This document shows, piece after piece, positions 10,814 to 22,200 of a stretch of DNA of 64,000 bases (the first letter of the stretch is position 1; every line of letters begins with the position of its first letter). Origin of the DNA: Tamarix chinensis (taxonomy: Eukaryota > Streptophyta > Magnoliopsida > Caryophyllales > Tamaricaceae). The notes beneath the pieces were generated by a model. That model saw only the letters and a list, made by a program, of their open reading frames with translations. It made no database searches and was not told where the DNA came from. The DNA is taken from assembly GCA_030549775.1 (NCBI GenBank), contig CM060176.1, forward strand, positions 98,571,815-98,635,814, given 5' to 3'. Position numbers and translations under genes: made by a program.

Positions 10814-11611
10814 ATGGCTTCTACGGCTCTAATTCCGCCATTCTTTCTGCTCCTGCTCTGCCTGTTCAATGGCCTTGCATCTTCCGCCCTACGCCCCTCC
10901 CCTCTCATTACCGACGGTAATTTATAAGTGCATGTAGCAGTTTACGTATTTCCAACTCTCTAAGAACCTTATTCGTTATGCATTCCCCCCCGCCTTTTTT
11001 TCCTTTGGGCTGTTCTAACATATATTGACGGGGTTTCAATTTTGTCATTAATTAATTTGTCTGACCCACAGGACTGCTGCCAAATGGTCATTTCGAAGAA
11101 GGACCCAAGCCGTCCAATCTCAAGAAAACGAGGATAATCGGCAAATACTCCCTTCCAAAATGGGAAATCAAAGGCTTAGTAGAATACATTTCCGGCGGTC
11201 CGCAACCAGGCGGTTTTCATTTTGCTGTACCACGGGGCGTCCATGCTGTAAGATTAGGGAACGAAGCATCGATATCCCAATACCTAACGGTTAATCCGGC
11301 AAAATATTATGCTTTTACTTTTGGTACTACGAGGACTTGTGCTCAAGACGAAGTCATAAGGATTTTGGTTAATTCTGGGGGCGTCGCTTTGTCCGCCGAT
11401 TTACCTGTTCAGACGTTATTTAGTAGCAACGGAGGTGATACTTATGCTTGGGGTTTTAAAGCTAATTCTAAGGTTATTAAGGTTACTTTTCATAATCCTG
11501 GTATTCAAGAAGATCCTACTTGCGGTCCGCTCTTGGATACCGTTGCTATCAAACAATTGGATCCGGCCCCGATGATCCGAGGTCAGTACGTATATGTACT
11601 CTATATATTGC

Positions 11612-11648
<37 letters not shown>

Positions 11649-12396
11649 TAGTGTTGGTATAGTTTATTACTTATTTAGCTTAAATCAATTAAACAGTCGT
11701 TAGTATAGTAATCAAGTTTGATTAACCGTCAATTCCCAAACGTAAAATATCTTATATTCGAATCTCCCTGATGTTTTCAAAGCAGTATAATAAATCGACT
11801 ATGTTATTAACTATTTATGATCTAATAATGCTAAGGCATGTGTTTGCACATATGCATGCGTGCGTTCCTGTTCAGGTAACTTGGTAAGAAATGGAGGCTT
11901 CGAAATTGGTCCGCACACATTTAGCGACTTCTCAACGGGCGTCCTAATTCCACCAAAACCAGAAGACTTCGTCTCACCGCTCCCGGATTGGATCATTGAG
12001 TCCCTGAAACCGGTCAAATACATCGACTCAAGGCATTTCTTTGTACCGTCAGGGCGCGCTGCTATCGAGCTAGTGGGAGGAAGGGAGAGCGCCATAGCTC
12101 AAATCATAAAGACCGTGCCAGATAAAACGTATCTCCTTACTTTTGTCATCGGCGACGCTAAGAATGGGTGCGAAGGTTCTATGGTCGTTGAAGCATTTGC
12201 GGCCAAGGATACGGTTAAGGTTCATTTCGCCAGTCAGGGTAGGGGTGGATTTAAGGACGCCGGCCTTAGGTTTAAAGCCGTCTCGGATAGGACCCGGGTA
12301 ACGTTTTGGAGTGCTTTTTATCATACTAGGGTTTCTGATCTTACTTATGTCTGTGGTCCCGTCGTTGATGATGTTAGGGTTGTACCCGTTAGTTAA
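10814..12396 (+). CDS. DUF642 cell-wall protein (BIIDXI-like), three exons
   Basis: Exons are 10814-10916, 11072-11581 and 11876-12396; introns are GT-AG (155 and 294 bp). The spliced length of 1134 bases encodes 377 residues, normal for this plant family (about 365-380). Residues 1 to about 27 form a hydrophobic signal peptide (PFFLLLLCLF), so secretion to the wall is expected. Two tandem DUF642 domains follow, about 36-195 and 205-377, each carbohydrate-binding-like. Family signatures are LPNGHFEEGPKPS, PKWEIKG, EYISGG, HAVRLGNEASI, RTCAQDE (Cys124), CGPLLD (Cys185), NLVRNGGFEIGP, IELVGGRESAIAQ, CEGSMVVEAFA (Cys303) and CGPVVDDV (Cys364). Known members bind wall polysaccharides and affect pectin methylesterase activity; which role this one has is not shown by sequence. 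Each exon joins in frame with no stop or shift, so the gene looks intact. It is the only clearly functional host gene in the window. Confidence 0.93.
11609..11649. repeat. (TA)n(GA)n microsatellite in intron 2 of the DUF642 gene
   Basis: A TA run followed by a GA run within intron 2, about 30 bases after the GTCAGT donor. Confidence 0.85.
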
Positions 12397-13183
12397 GTAG
12401 TCATCGCTTAATTTCTTATTTTATTAACGTGCCTGCGGATCTATGAATATGACACCTTGTGGTTTTATTTATAATTATATACGTAGCACTCCGAGTCGAT
12501 ATAACAACTTAGGATTATTTTAAAGTGTTTTTAAATTAATTAACTAATTCCACAAATTAATACGAATTTTTTTAGCACACTCTTTTTTCCACTCACGTAC
12601 TTTCTACAAAATATTTTAGAAAATTTATCATATTGATATAAGTAGTCAAATCAATCCTTATAATACTTCACTCAATTTAGTGTATTATAATATTTATGAC
12701 TTTGGCTTCTTGATTGAGACTAGTAACTTAGGATATTACTTCATTACACCTAAGGTGGCTTCCCCCCCCCCCCAAAAAAATAGTCATGTTCTTACTTTTT
12801 ATCATAATTTAATTTGATTATTATAAAGTATTTTGCAAACACATGAAAAATTATTAAAGTATATATAAGTTATATTTGTTTGGTAAGTAATAATCTTTTA
12901 TTAATACCAATCTGAGCAATGAAAGTAAATCTATCTTGGGTTTATACATAATGGTCTAGATGTGCTACGAAACTGAACTAAACAATTTCCTCCTAACAGT
13001 AGAGTTTAATCTAATATGTAAATCTCGGATTAGTAGCAATAAGCAAAGGATGCAGTACTAATTGACTTTGAAACACAACCAAATCTTGATTAGTCCAGAT
13101 CTTACATAGCATCAAAGCCACAATAGCTTTCAAAATGCCATGTAAACCTCTTTCCTTCTTATGTGCAAACACATCCATTGCTT
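12397..13183. other. downstream flank of DUF642 gene
   Basis: 3' flank with no further gene. It holds a poly-C/poly-A run (12764-12780) and the dispersed repeat at 12633-12693. Confidence 0.5.
12633..12693. repeat. dispersed 60-bp palindromic repeat, copy 2
   Basis: Similar to 7390-7450 in the same orientation. Its core is a perfect inverted repeat TATAATAC...GTATTATA around TTCACTCAATTTAGT. Confidence 0.5.
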
Positions 13184-13231
13184 ACATAGTTACCAGCTTA
13201 TAATTAGGGTTTCTAAAATTAGAGCATTACA
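13184..13231 (-). mobile_element. truncated 3' LTR end of the gag-only gypsy element
   Basis: About 48 bases match the outer end of the LTR at 22605-22656 (shared ACATAGTTACCA..TTATAATTAGGG and a final ATTACA). On the minus strand this is the start of the 3' LTR (TGTAATGCTC). Further left the similarity stops abruptly, so the rest of the LTR is missing. Confidence 0.6.
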
Positions 13232-13237
13232 TTACTA

Positions 13238-13245
13238 CCCCCTTT
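13238..13245 (-). other. polypurine tract of the gag-only gypsy element
   Basis: The minus strand reads AAAGGGGG, followed by TAGTAA and then the LTR start TGTAATGCTC. This is the expected place for a PPT just upstream of a 3' LTR. Confidence 0.55.
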
Positions 13246-13406
13246 ATTCTTGAAGTCCACACCAAATAGATTAAGCACATAACGGGGGTCACTACTCCTT
13301 AACACTATCATAATCATCTCAAGAACAATCCAACACATAAAGTTAATCAATTCAAGCAGTCAAAGTAAGAATGGTTAAAATACTAGGTGGAGGGTTTTCC
13401 AGACAC

Positions 13407-13675
13407 CTAGCCTGAGCATTTGCCTCTAATTGGCTGATAAGGTGGATTGCCCAAAATGTTGGATCTCTCTAAGCTTATCAGTGTCGTATCCTTGACCCAT
13501 ACTACTTCCCTACAATAATGAATGATAGCACATAGCCTTACCCATACTATCTCTACCCTGTGAGTTGTTTGGTGGTTGTGGGATCCTCTACACTGGCTGT
13601 GGGGTTCTCTGTGTTGGTTGCTACTGGTAGGTAATTGGCCCTGATGGCTACACTTGCACCCTCTGAACTCCATCT
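13407..13675 (-). pseudogene. gypsy gag, C-terminal part with decayed zinc knuckle
   Basis: A minus-strand open stretch of about 90 codons ending in a TAG stop. Near its end HYCREVVWVKDTT resembles a CCHC zinc knuckle (C-x2-C-x4-H-x4-C) with most metal ligands lost. Crossing the insertion at 13681-18552, the reading frame continues from the N-terminal part at 18553-18960 without a shift. After the stop there are only about 160 bases to the PPT, leaving no room for pol. Confidence 0.6.
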
Positions 13676-13680
13676 CAAGG
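13676..13680. repeat. target-site duplication CAAGG (left)
   Basis: Repeated exactly at 18553-18557; the pair delimits LTR copy 2. Confidence 0.8.
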
Positions 13681-14103
13681 TATAACACCCCCAAAATTCA
13701 CTACTGAAAATTTTTATTTTATAAAAAGAATTAGCAGAAGCAAAATAACAAAACCGTAAATTTTGAGGATGTTACCGCCACACTTAGTACCAGACCGGTT
13801 TACTCCTACTTCCAGTACCAAGTGCTAAGGCTGAAAGAGAAAAATGCAACTTACGAGAAACTCAAACTATAATTAAATCAGAGTAGCGTAGCAAACCATT
13901 TACAAGAATGAAATCTACCAGTGGTGGTTACAAGAACGAGGACCATATTTAAACTAGGGTTTAAAAGAGAGAGAGTGCAACCCTAGAACTTCCCGGATAA
14001 TTCCTTACGCTCTTTTTCGTTGCCTATTTGAATAGCACCTAAAAAGGACCTGCAAGGGACACTGCCCATTGAATAAGTAGGGGGCCCACGAATGGAACCC
14101 TTC

Positions 14104-14117
14104 AGTACTATAGTACT
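14104..14117. other. perfect 14-bp palindrome AGTACTATAGTACT
   Basis: It occupies the same LTR position as CAGTAC inverted repeats at 845-862, 19638-19653, 57415-57430 and 61901-61919, always next to AAGTAA or GAGTAA. Confidence 0.7.
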
Positions 14118-14325
14118 AAGTAATCCTTTAAAACACATTGAAAAGCAGGCACGCAATGCCACACATGATACAAAACTATATACATAAATAATGAGATGTG
14201 CATACATAACACTCACATACTTAACAAGTCCATCGAATATTAATAGGTCAAAACGTACAATCAATACTTCTGGACCTTAAGCCATTAGTCCATCATTATT
14301 CAATCATCTCTCGGATTTTATATAT

Positions 14326-14485
14326 CTATGTGAGTGCAGGAACCCCACTATTATAGCCGGTAGATCGGTCACATACAGGGCATAACGCACCTGACCACTA
14401 TTATATGTCGGTGGATCGGTCTCTAGGGTAAGATGCTCCTGGCCACTATTATGTCGGTGGATCGGTCTGGTCCCAACTCTCATGG
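14326..14485. repeat. hairpin cassette 2a
   Basis: The arms CTATGTGAG (14326-14334) and CTCTCATGG (14477-14485) pair at 7 of 9 positions. They enclose three CCACTATTATA-GCCGGTGGATCGG type units. This is a more decayed version of cassettes 1a/1b. Confidence 0.65.
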
Positions 14486-14544
14486 TGTTCCACTGTAAGT
14501 ACTTAGTGCCTTTTATATGTCTTATCAAACTTAGGGTTTGGTTT

Positions 14545-14700
14545 ATCGAGCTTGGGATCCCCCACTATTATAGCCGGTGGATAGGTCACTCATAAGGCAG
14601 AACGCACCTGACCACTATTATATGCTGGTGGATTGGTCTCCAGGGCACCCCGACACCTAGCCACTATTATGCCAGTGGATCGGTCTGGGGCCAGCTCAAT
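14545..14700. repeat. hairpin cassette 2b
   Basis: The arms ATCGAGC (14545-14551) and GCTCAAT (14694-14700) pair at 6 of 7 positions. The inner stem is TGG/CCA where other copies have CGGG/CCCG or CGAG/CTCG. Confidence 0.65.
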
Positions 14701-15699
14701 AAGCTTCCACTTTAAATGATTAGTGTCTTACTGTGTCTTATTCAACAGATTTCACCCTAGACATGCATGACTGTCATCATCTACGCTTATCCTTCTAAGA
14801 TGGCCTTTCCCATATCTTGAGACTTCTGCACCTCCTAACTCACCCCGACATCCTTTCCTTATTCCACTTGCTCACACTGGAGGCCTAACTCCTAAGTGTG
14901 TGGGTCAAGGCCCACTATCTTATACCCCCAAGTCCACTCACAGCCTTACCTTAGAGTTTTCTCCAAAAAGCCTAATTTGGGCCTATGTGGCCCATCCTTC
15001 TCTGCCTTATACAATCCAAACTGTTTTAACACCCCACACATCACAACCCTTAGATTCAACCCTAATCATCTTACTTTACTCCCCCAAATACACATGTGAC
15101 CATGAAACCTTAGGTGGCCACGCCAAACCCTAGCTGTCCATGCCAAACCTTAGCATCTTTCTTATGCAAGGATCATCCCATGCAGACTCCATCCACCCCA
15201 TGCAAACCCTCGAAGTTTTCACGCAAAACCCTAGAATTCCCATGCAAGGTTCACCCAATCCTTTTATTTTGTTCATAGTTCCCCCTGTATTTTCATCTCG
15301 AGGATCATGGGATATTTAGGTCAACTTCACATTCCTTGGTCAACTTACTTCCCCTTGGTCAACTTACCTCCCCTTGGTCAACTTAATTCCCCTCTTTCCC
15401 ATTTTATCATTTCATCTCATATCATATTATTAAACTTCCTAGTATGCATATCCTAGAGTTTCACATCATATAACATCATAAGCACAACATATACAATCAT
15501 TACACACATGCCATAAGGAATTCACATAAGCATACCTCAACTCCAAGCTATGCTACAAGTAATTAGTCATTGTAATCATAAAGTACACAACATGGCATAA
15601 CAGATGGCACACAAGGCACATAACACACACATAGTTGTTCTTAGCCACACCCTTACTCGGTTTAGGTTACCAAGTTATCTCTCACACTTATTAGGCCAC

Positions 15700-16380
15700 T
15701 AATTATCCTTCATAATTGCTACACTTATCATATTTTCCAATTGGTTGGTTAGATTACCAAATTACCCTTTAGTTGGTTAAATTACCAAATTGCTCTTCTT
15801 TATTATCATAATTACCATTTTATCATTTTACTTTATTATAATTACCATTTTACCCTTTTGTTGGTTAAATTACCAAATTGCTCTTCTTTATTATCATAAT
15901 TACCATTTTATCATTCTACTTTATTATAATTACCATTTTACCCTTTTGTTGGTTAAATTACCAAATTGCCCTTCTTCATTATCATAATTACCAATTTACC
16001 CTTCTCCATTATCATAATTACCAAATTACCCTTCTCCATTATCATATTTACCAAATTACCCTTTAGTTGGTTAAACTATCAAATTTTCCTTCTCCATTAT
16101 CATAATTACATTTTACCCTTTTCCTTTATTATAATTACCATTTTACCATTCTCCGTTATCATAATTACCATTTTATCATTCTACCTTATTATAATTATCA
16201 TTTTACCCTTCTCCATTATTATAATTATCATTTTTCCCTTCTACTTACAAATTGTCATTTTATCCTTTTACTTACAAAATTACCATTTTGCCCTTTACTT
16301 CCAAAATTATCATAATACCCTTTCTGCTTATAAAATTACCATAATACCCCTTTTACTTACAACTTACCATTTTGCCCTTT
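15700..16380. repeat. about 30-bp minisatellite with 88-bp higher-order unit
   Basis: More than 20 copies of a unit near ATTACCATTTTACCCTTCTCCATTATCATA. An 88-base block of three units beginning CAAATTGCTCTTC near 15785 is repeated almost exactly near 15873. It gives spurious open frames on the plus strand. Confidence 0.8.
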
Positions 16381-16734
16381 AATTACACCACTTTTATTAA
16401 GTTATCATCACTACATGAATATTAATATTAATACTCTATTCTCGTCATCCAATTCCACCAATTATTATACTTCAACAATATACTCATTAACATCCACACA
16501 TATTAGGCCACACTCTTGCACAAGACATATTACTAAAATGCCCCTAGGGCTCACAATGATATTATTCAAGGATCAATGGTCACAATAACATAATATAACA
16601 TGGATAAGAACTCAACATTTTCATTACTAACCAAACTCTTTCCTTAAGCAATATTTCCACACATAGCATAACAACTAACATGCTTTCCTTTTTATCAATC
16701 ACTATAAGCAACTACATATAATATATTAAACAAT

Positions 16735-16750
16735 ATATATATATATATAT
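16735..16750. repeat. (TA)n microsatellite
   Basis: Short TA run inside LTR copy 2. Confidence 0.8.
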
Positions 16751-17039
16751 CATGCAAAATAACATATTAAAACCCTAATGTGCTAGCATACGTTTATCCA
16801 TGCGTTTAAGTGGGGTTTAACAATTACTTTAATTCCCGCAAAAATCCAACCTTGCCGGTATCCTGGTTAAATATTAAAGCTTTGATTAGCAAAACCAATA
16901 CCTAAAAATAATATCAGTATTTATCATATTAGAAATATGAAAAACCAAAGCATAAAACTTTATCAAAACTTAATTAATGAAATACTTAACTTAAATATTA
17001 TACCTTAAAATTCCATTAACCAAATTAGGCCAAGAAAGG

Positions 17040-18235
17040 CAGCATGAGCTGCATGCAGGGTAAGGAAGAAAAAGGGGTTGAAGGTGGCATGAAAGGAAGA
17101 ATGGGGCCTAATCTCGGGTTAGGGTTTTAGGGCTAGGAAAGAGGGCAGGTGGGGAGGATTTAAGGTAAGGGAATGGTGTAGGGGTGGAGAGGGGGTGTAG
17201 ATGGAGGTCGGAGATAGGTAGATGGCGGCCAAGGGTGACGGTGGCGACGGCAGCGAAGCTGCGAAGGTGGCTGCCGAGGCGGAGGGGTTGAGAAGGAAGG
17301 AAAAGGGAGGAGGAAAATGAAGGGGTGAGGGGGTTTGTTTCAGCCAAAGGAGGTGAGGGGGTGGTAGAGGAGATTGTAAGGAGGGGTTTGGTGGCTCGGG
17401 TGGAGGCAGAGACAGCGGGATGATGGTGGAAGGAGGAGATGCAGGGTGGTTGCTGACAAGGGAGAAAAAGAAGAGAAAAAAGAAGAGGGGAGGAAGAAGT
17501 GGGCTGTAGGGTGGCTTGGGGGATGTTGTGGTGGTGTAGGGGGGATAGAAGGATGCAGAAGGTGGAACAGGTGGTTGGTGACGGGGTGGTGGTGCAAAAA
17601 TAGGGAGGGAAATGGAGAGAAAGAAATCGAGGGAGGGGAAGGAAGGCTCAAAATGGGGTAGGAAAGGGGTTGTTGAAGAGAAGAAAAAGGAGAGGGAGAG
17701 AAAAGGAGGGGTAGGTGGCTCGGTAGGGTGGTAGGGGTGTGAGAGTGGTAGGGAGAGGGAAGGGAAATGAGGGAAAGATGGGCGCATGCATGAGGAGAGA
17801 GGGTTGGTCGGGTTGAAAAGGGGTAGGAAAATGGCAGGCAGAGAGAGGGAGGTAGGGAGAGAAGTAGGGAGGCAAGAGGGTTGCAAGTAGGGTGTTCAGA
17901 CATGGCAGAGGTGGTCGAGTATGGCGTCGAGGAAAGGAAGAAGAAGGAGAGGGAGGTGTAGGCCGGGCAAATGGTAAAAAAAAAGAAGGAAGTGGGTGCG
18001 CCCGGTCTGGGAGAAAAGGAAAGAAACAAAAGGGGATCGGGTCGGGCGACGCACGCGGGAGAAAGAGAGAAGGGCAGGAATTGGGCCGATAGCCTAGGCG
18101 TGAGGAGAGGGAGAGCAGGCCTGCCTAGCTGCCCGAAGGAAAGAAAAAGGAAAAAGAAAGAAGGGAGGGAAAAGGAGAAAAAGAAGAAAGAAAGGAAAAA
18201 AAGGGGAAAAGGAAAAGGAAAAAAATATGGAAAAC
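17040..18235 (-). other. 1.2-kb strand-asymmetric purine/pyrimidine stretch
   Basis: The plus strand is strongly purine-rich (GGAGAGGGAGAGAAAAGGAGG type). On the sense strand of LTR copy 2 it is pyrimidine-rich and low in stop codons, so several long Pro/Ser/Leu-rich frames overlap here (for example 17119-17886 and 17340-18029, minus). I regard these frames as compositional, not genes. The same kind of stretch occurs at the same relative place in the other LTRs. Confidence 0.7.
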
Positions 18236-18552
18236 TAAAATAATTTAATTTATAAAATAATAGGATGCAATATTTTAGGGTAATAAATTTATTTAATAAT
18301 TTAATTTTATATAATTTAATATATGGGCTTAAAAAGTTAATTTTAGAAAAAATATTGATTTGGAAATTTATTGAAGTAAAATGAGTAGGATAAAATAATA
18401 AAATATTTATTTTAATTTATTAAATATTCCTATCCAATTTTATATACTCAAAAATCTATAAAATAATTAAATTAAATAATTTTAAAAGCTACTATATCCC
18501 AAATAAAAGCTATTTATTAAATTATAGGTTTTTAAAATTTCGGGGGATTATA

Positions 18553-18557
18553 CAAGG
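18553..18557. repeat. target-site duplication CAAGG (right)
   Basis: Partner of 13676-13680. Confidence 0.8.
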
Positions 18558-18960
18558 TGTCTATATACACTCAAAATTTCGATGACTGTGCTTGCTACAA
18601 TTATAGCATGGTTCTCCCAAGTCTCAATAGGTGCACATCACTGACTACATCACCACTCGTCGGCACAACCATTTAGAAAGTATGTAACTACCTTCACCCT
18701 CTTCTCAGGTGGGCACTCTGAAGCCTTAAATATCTTATCAAACTATCGAATCCCATGCTCTGGAACCAATGGGTCATCGGTACCCATGAATGTCCTTTGC
18801 AACCAGTCCTCCTGTGGAGCTGGTGTAGGAATGTGGATAGGTATGTGAAATAGTGGTGGAGGCAGTGGCTAATGTAAATCCCTCTTAGTCATGGTAATAA
18901 GAAGCTCCTCCACATGGGAAACTCTCACGTTTTGAGTCATGACTCTCTAGGATGGGGGTA
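18553..18960 (-). pseudogene. gypsy gag, N-terminal part (gag-only element)
   Basis: Minus-strand translation gives PAPQEDWLQRTFMGTDDP, then FDKIFKASECPPEKRVKVV and CADEW, the order of the retrotransposon Gag domain in Tekay/Del-like elements. In-frame stops replace Trp-type positions (after GIR, and in the DEWW motif), each explainable by one G-to-A change. Upstream, about 240 bases lead to the PBS at 19190-19201. The frame runs into the insertion at 18552 and continues at 13675. Gag only; not functional. Confidence 0.7.
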
Positions 18961-19189
18961 AGGAAGGGTTTAACACACACTTCAAGACAATTATATAGCA
19001 AATACAATGTAGAAAAGCCACTTAGCGAAGTATTAAACAACTATTCACATAAAGGTCAATAGGTAACCGTAGCTAATTCTAAGGCCAAACCCAAACCCAT
19101 ACCAAACTTCATCATATGACTATTCTAGGTTTTAAAACATTTGAGAACGGAAGTTTTCAAAAACATAAAAGATTATTTTAAAACCAAAA

Positions 19190-19201
19190 GTTCTGATACC
19201 A
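19190..19201 (-). other. primer binding site, initiator tRNA-Met type
   Basis: The minus strand reads TGGTATCAGAAC, one base off TGGTATCAGAGC, three bases from the LTR end at 19205. Confidence 0.75.
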
Positions 19202-19204
19202 ACT

Positions 19205-22200
19205 TGTACACCCCAATTTTTACTACTTAAAATCTTATTTTTACAGAAGCATTAATTATAAAAATAATGGGTGTTACCACCACACTCAATATAAGTTTGG
19301 CATCCTCTACCATCCTAATATTGAGTGCTAAGGCTAAAACGTAATTTTACTTAAATTAAAGTTTACAACTTAAGAATAAAATAGTAATTTCATTACAAAT
19401 TAGCATTTTGTTTTGACAGATACAAAAGGGTCATGCAAAATAATTACAATATAACAAAAAGAGAAATAGCAGGGGACATAAGAGTTCAAAAATATCTAAA
19501 TCAAAGATGTCGGAGTAAACACCGGATAGTTCTAAATCTCAACCGTCTACCGGAAGCCATCAAACCGAACCTTCAAAATATTCCTACAAGGTTAACACTA
19601 CCTATTGAATAGTTAAGGGATTGAGAATAGAACCCGACAGTACTACGATACTGAGTAAACCATTACACCTCACCAACATGTAAGGCCACATAAAATACAT
19701 AGGTATCACATGGCAGGGATATATTAAAGAAATCATGTGATACTAAAATGACCAATCATCGGCATAATCAAATCAATTCCAAATTTTAAGGGTAGGGCAC
19801 TCAGGAGACTATTGAACCGGAAATTTTTAAATAATTTTGATACCAAGATAGGGTGTTAAGGAAACTACCAAAATAAATACCAAAACCAAGTAGCACACAA
19901 AGATAACTATCAAATAAAAAACCTAGAATCAAATTAATTATGTTCTTAACTAATAATTACTTCCGTTTTTAACTACTCAAGGGAAAATAATAATAACCAA
20001 GAGATATAAAAGTACACCAATTATACTAGTGCACAAGGCATCACGATACCCTCCCAACTATTCAACCCAAAGGCATAAGAACACGTTGATCATACTAGTG
20101 CACATGGCAACATAGTATCCTTTACACCTAGGAAACCTACTTCTTAAGTATTGATACCCCCTGTAGGGTCCATAGATCACATATAGAATATACTAGGGCG
20201 TCATTGAGGCACAACAACATACTAGTGAACCAAACAAACCAATGGCTTTTACCTCATATTTAGGGTATCTACCCCTAGAGAGCAACTATTCCCAACTTAA
20301 GGTCTTCAACTTTATGTATGAATATTTTATAAGGTGACCACAAATAGCACATATTACACAATTATTTCCATTTCCATATTTATCTATTTTTCCTTTATTT
20401 CTAATTATCCAATTCAACATGAAGGTCAACGGTTTAGGTTAATGTCAACGTCATCACTAAAGCCATTATATCATAAGTCTAAGGCCATCTTATATCCCAT
20501 GTATTCATAAAAGATGCATTAGGTTAAAAATGACCAAAAATGCCCTAAAAAAGCCTATTTTCACCATTTTTATCCAAACGCCGTACTACATATTAATATT
20601 ATGAGAAATTTATCATGAAAAGGCTAAAAGACAATGATTCATAATATTTTAGCACATGAATGACTATATTTTTCTCTTTTCATGCATTTAATAATTTATA
20701 TCTATCAAACCTTAATCATGAATTTCTAACGCATCGTGTATTCCATGCAACACATACGTACATATCTATAGAATAATATGGCATTAGATAGGGCAATTAA
20801 CATCACGATGCATGTAGGAAAATATCTCAACCTTAGATCATGTGAATACCAATTATTGTATGCTAATCTTAATTATATGTGCATGCTTTTATGCTATTCA
20901 TATCAACTCTAACTACCATGAAAAGATAATCATGGTACACTGATTATGGCATTTACATCATAGTCTTGACAAGATCAAAGCCCTAGCAAAACCCTAGACA
21001 TACATACAGTAATCATTCAACAAAATACACATACATTTATCTTTTATTGAATAACACGTCAAATACATTCTAATTATCTAATATTATACTTTTTATGTTC
21101 ATACCTATTCATAACACTTGCACACCTATTATAAAAATTCTAACGTATATTGTATACATATATTCATTTAAAAACCCATGCATAAATCGTGCCCTAAGAA
21201 CACAATGATCTTTATATGCCACCACATGATTTCAAATCTTAGTATAAGGGTATGGTTACCTCTTATCCAACTAAAAGAAATAATGCAAAATTTGCCCTCC
21301 TAGTCTCTAGTCAACCTCTTCAAACTCCTTACATCAACTAAACCAACACATATATTAGTATAACACAATAATAACCAAAATTAATTAAAATTAAATTGAA
21401 AAAAAAGGGTTAGAAAATAACTAGGCAAAGGAAATGGCACAAGTCATGCAGAAAAAGTTGTGTGGAGGAATAACATGCGCTGGGCACAGACGTGCAAGGA
21501 AATAGTCAAAGACATGCAACGTAAGTCAAGAGGAAGGAATGCCTACAAGCAATATGTGTGAGGTTCACACAACCGTGCGCTAAGTGCACAAGCGAGAAGG
21601 AATTGGTGTAAATGGTTGTGAGTGAGGTCATGCATAGGATGTGTGATTATGCACAACTAGGGAATGCAAGAAGAGAATTGTTGTGTGTGAAAACTTGTGA
21701 TAGGGAACGGTCGAGTCATGTGAGGGCACACGGACGTGCACCTCAATTAAAAAGAAACAAAGTAAGATGGGGAGAGATATAAGAAGTAGCATCTGGCACT
21801 AACGAGCGATGATGACGAAGGATACTGATGGGGTGGTGGTTCTTGTTGTTTGTAGGGGAAATTGGTGATGGATGGGGGTTGTTGGTGGTGAGGTGATGTA
21901 GTAATGGTGGAGTGATAGTTTGACGGAAACTAAAGACAAGGAGAAGGGAAAAAGAAGGAGGAGGAGGGAAGTAGAGGGGGTTGGTTTGTTGAATCCAAAA
22001 CACCAACAAATAGGAGAGGGAGACTTAGAAGGATGATGGCGTGCGATTGGCATAGTAGAGCATGACATGGATGAGCAAATCGCGTGGCATAGGCATGGGT
22101 GACAGGGGAGGTGTAAAAGGAAAATTTACTCTAGGGATGATGAGATATGGAGCTGACTACACACAATAGGATATGAGTGCTATTTAGAAAAGTTGAACTA

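Larger units (their letters stand above)
13681..18552 (-). mobile_element. 4.9-kb solo-LTR-like element (LTR copy 2)
   Basis: Starts TATAACACCCCC and ends GGGGGATTATA. These are the TG...CA ends of copy 1 with one transition at each end. It is flanked by CAAGG on both sides and sits inside the gag of the gypsy element 13184-22656. No internal coding domain, PBS or second terminus is visible, so it is read as a solo LTR with a minus sense strand. Sense order: AT-rich end (18552-18240), long pyrimidine-rich stretch (18235-17040), AT-rich spacer, 30-bp minisatellite with an 88-bp higher order (16380-15700), hairpin cassettes (14701-14326), CAGTACT palindrome (14117-14103), conserved 3' end. Confidence 0.82.

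Noticed and set aside
11811..12324. Minus-strand frames of 94 and 84 codons
   Set aside because: Shadows of exon 3 of the DUF642 gene.
15790..16382. Ile/Leu/Phe-rich 'membrane protein' frames
   Set aside because: Translation of the 30-bp minisatellite; repeats rather than a gene.
17119..17886. 255-codon Pro/Ser/Leu-rich frame (and overlapping 229-codon frame at 17340-18029), minus strand
   Set aside because: Several frames are open at once in a pyrimidine-rich strand, no domain is visible, and the stretch lies inside a solo-LTR-like element; composition explains it.
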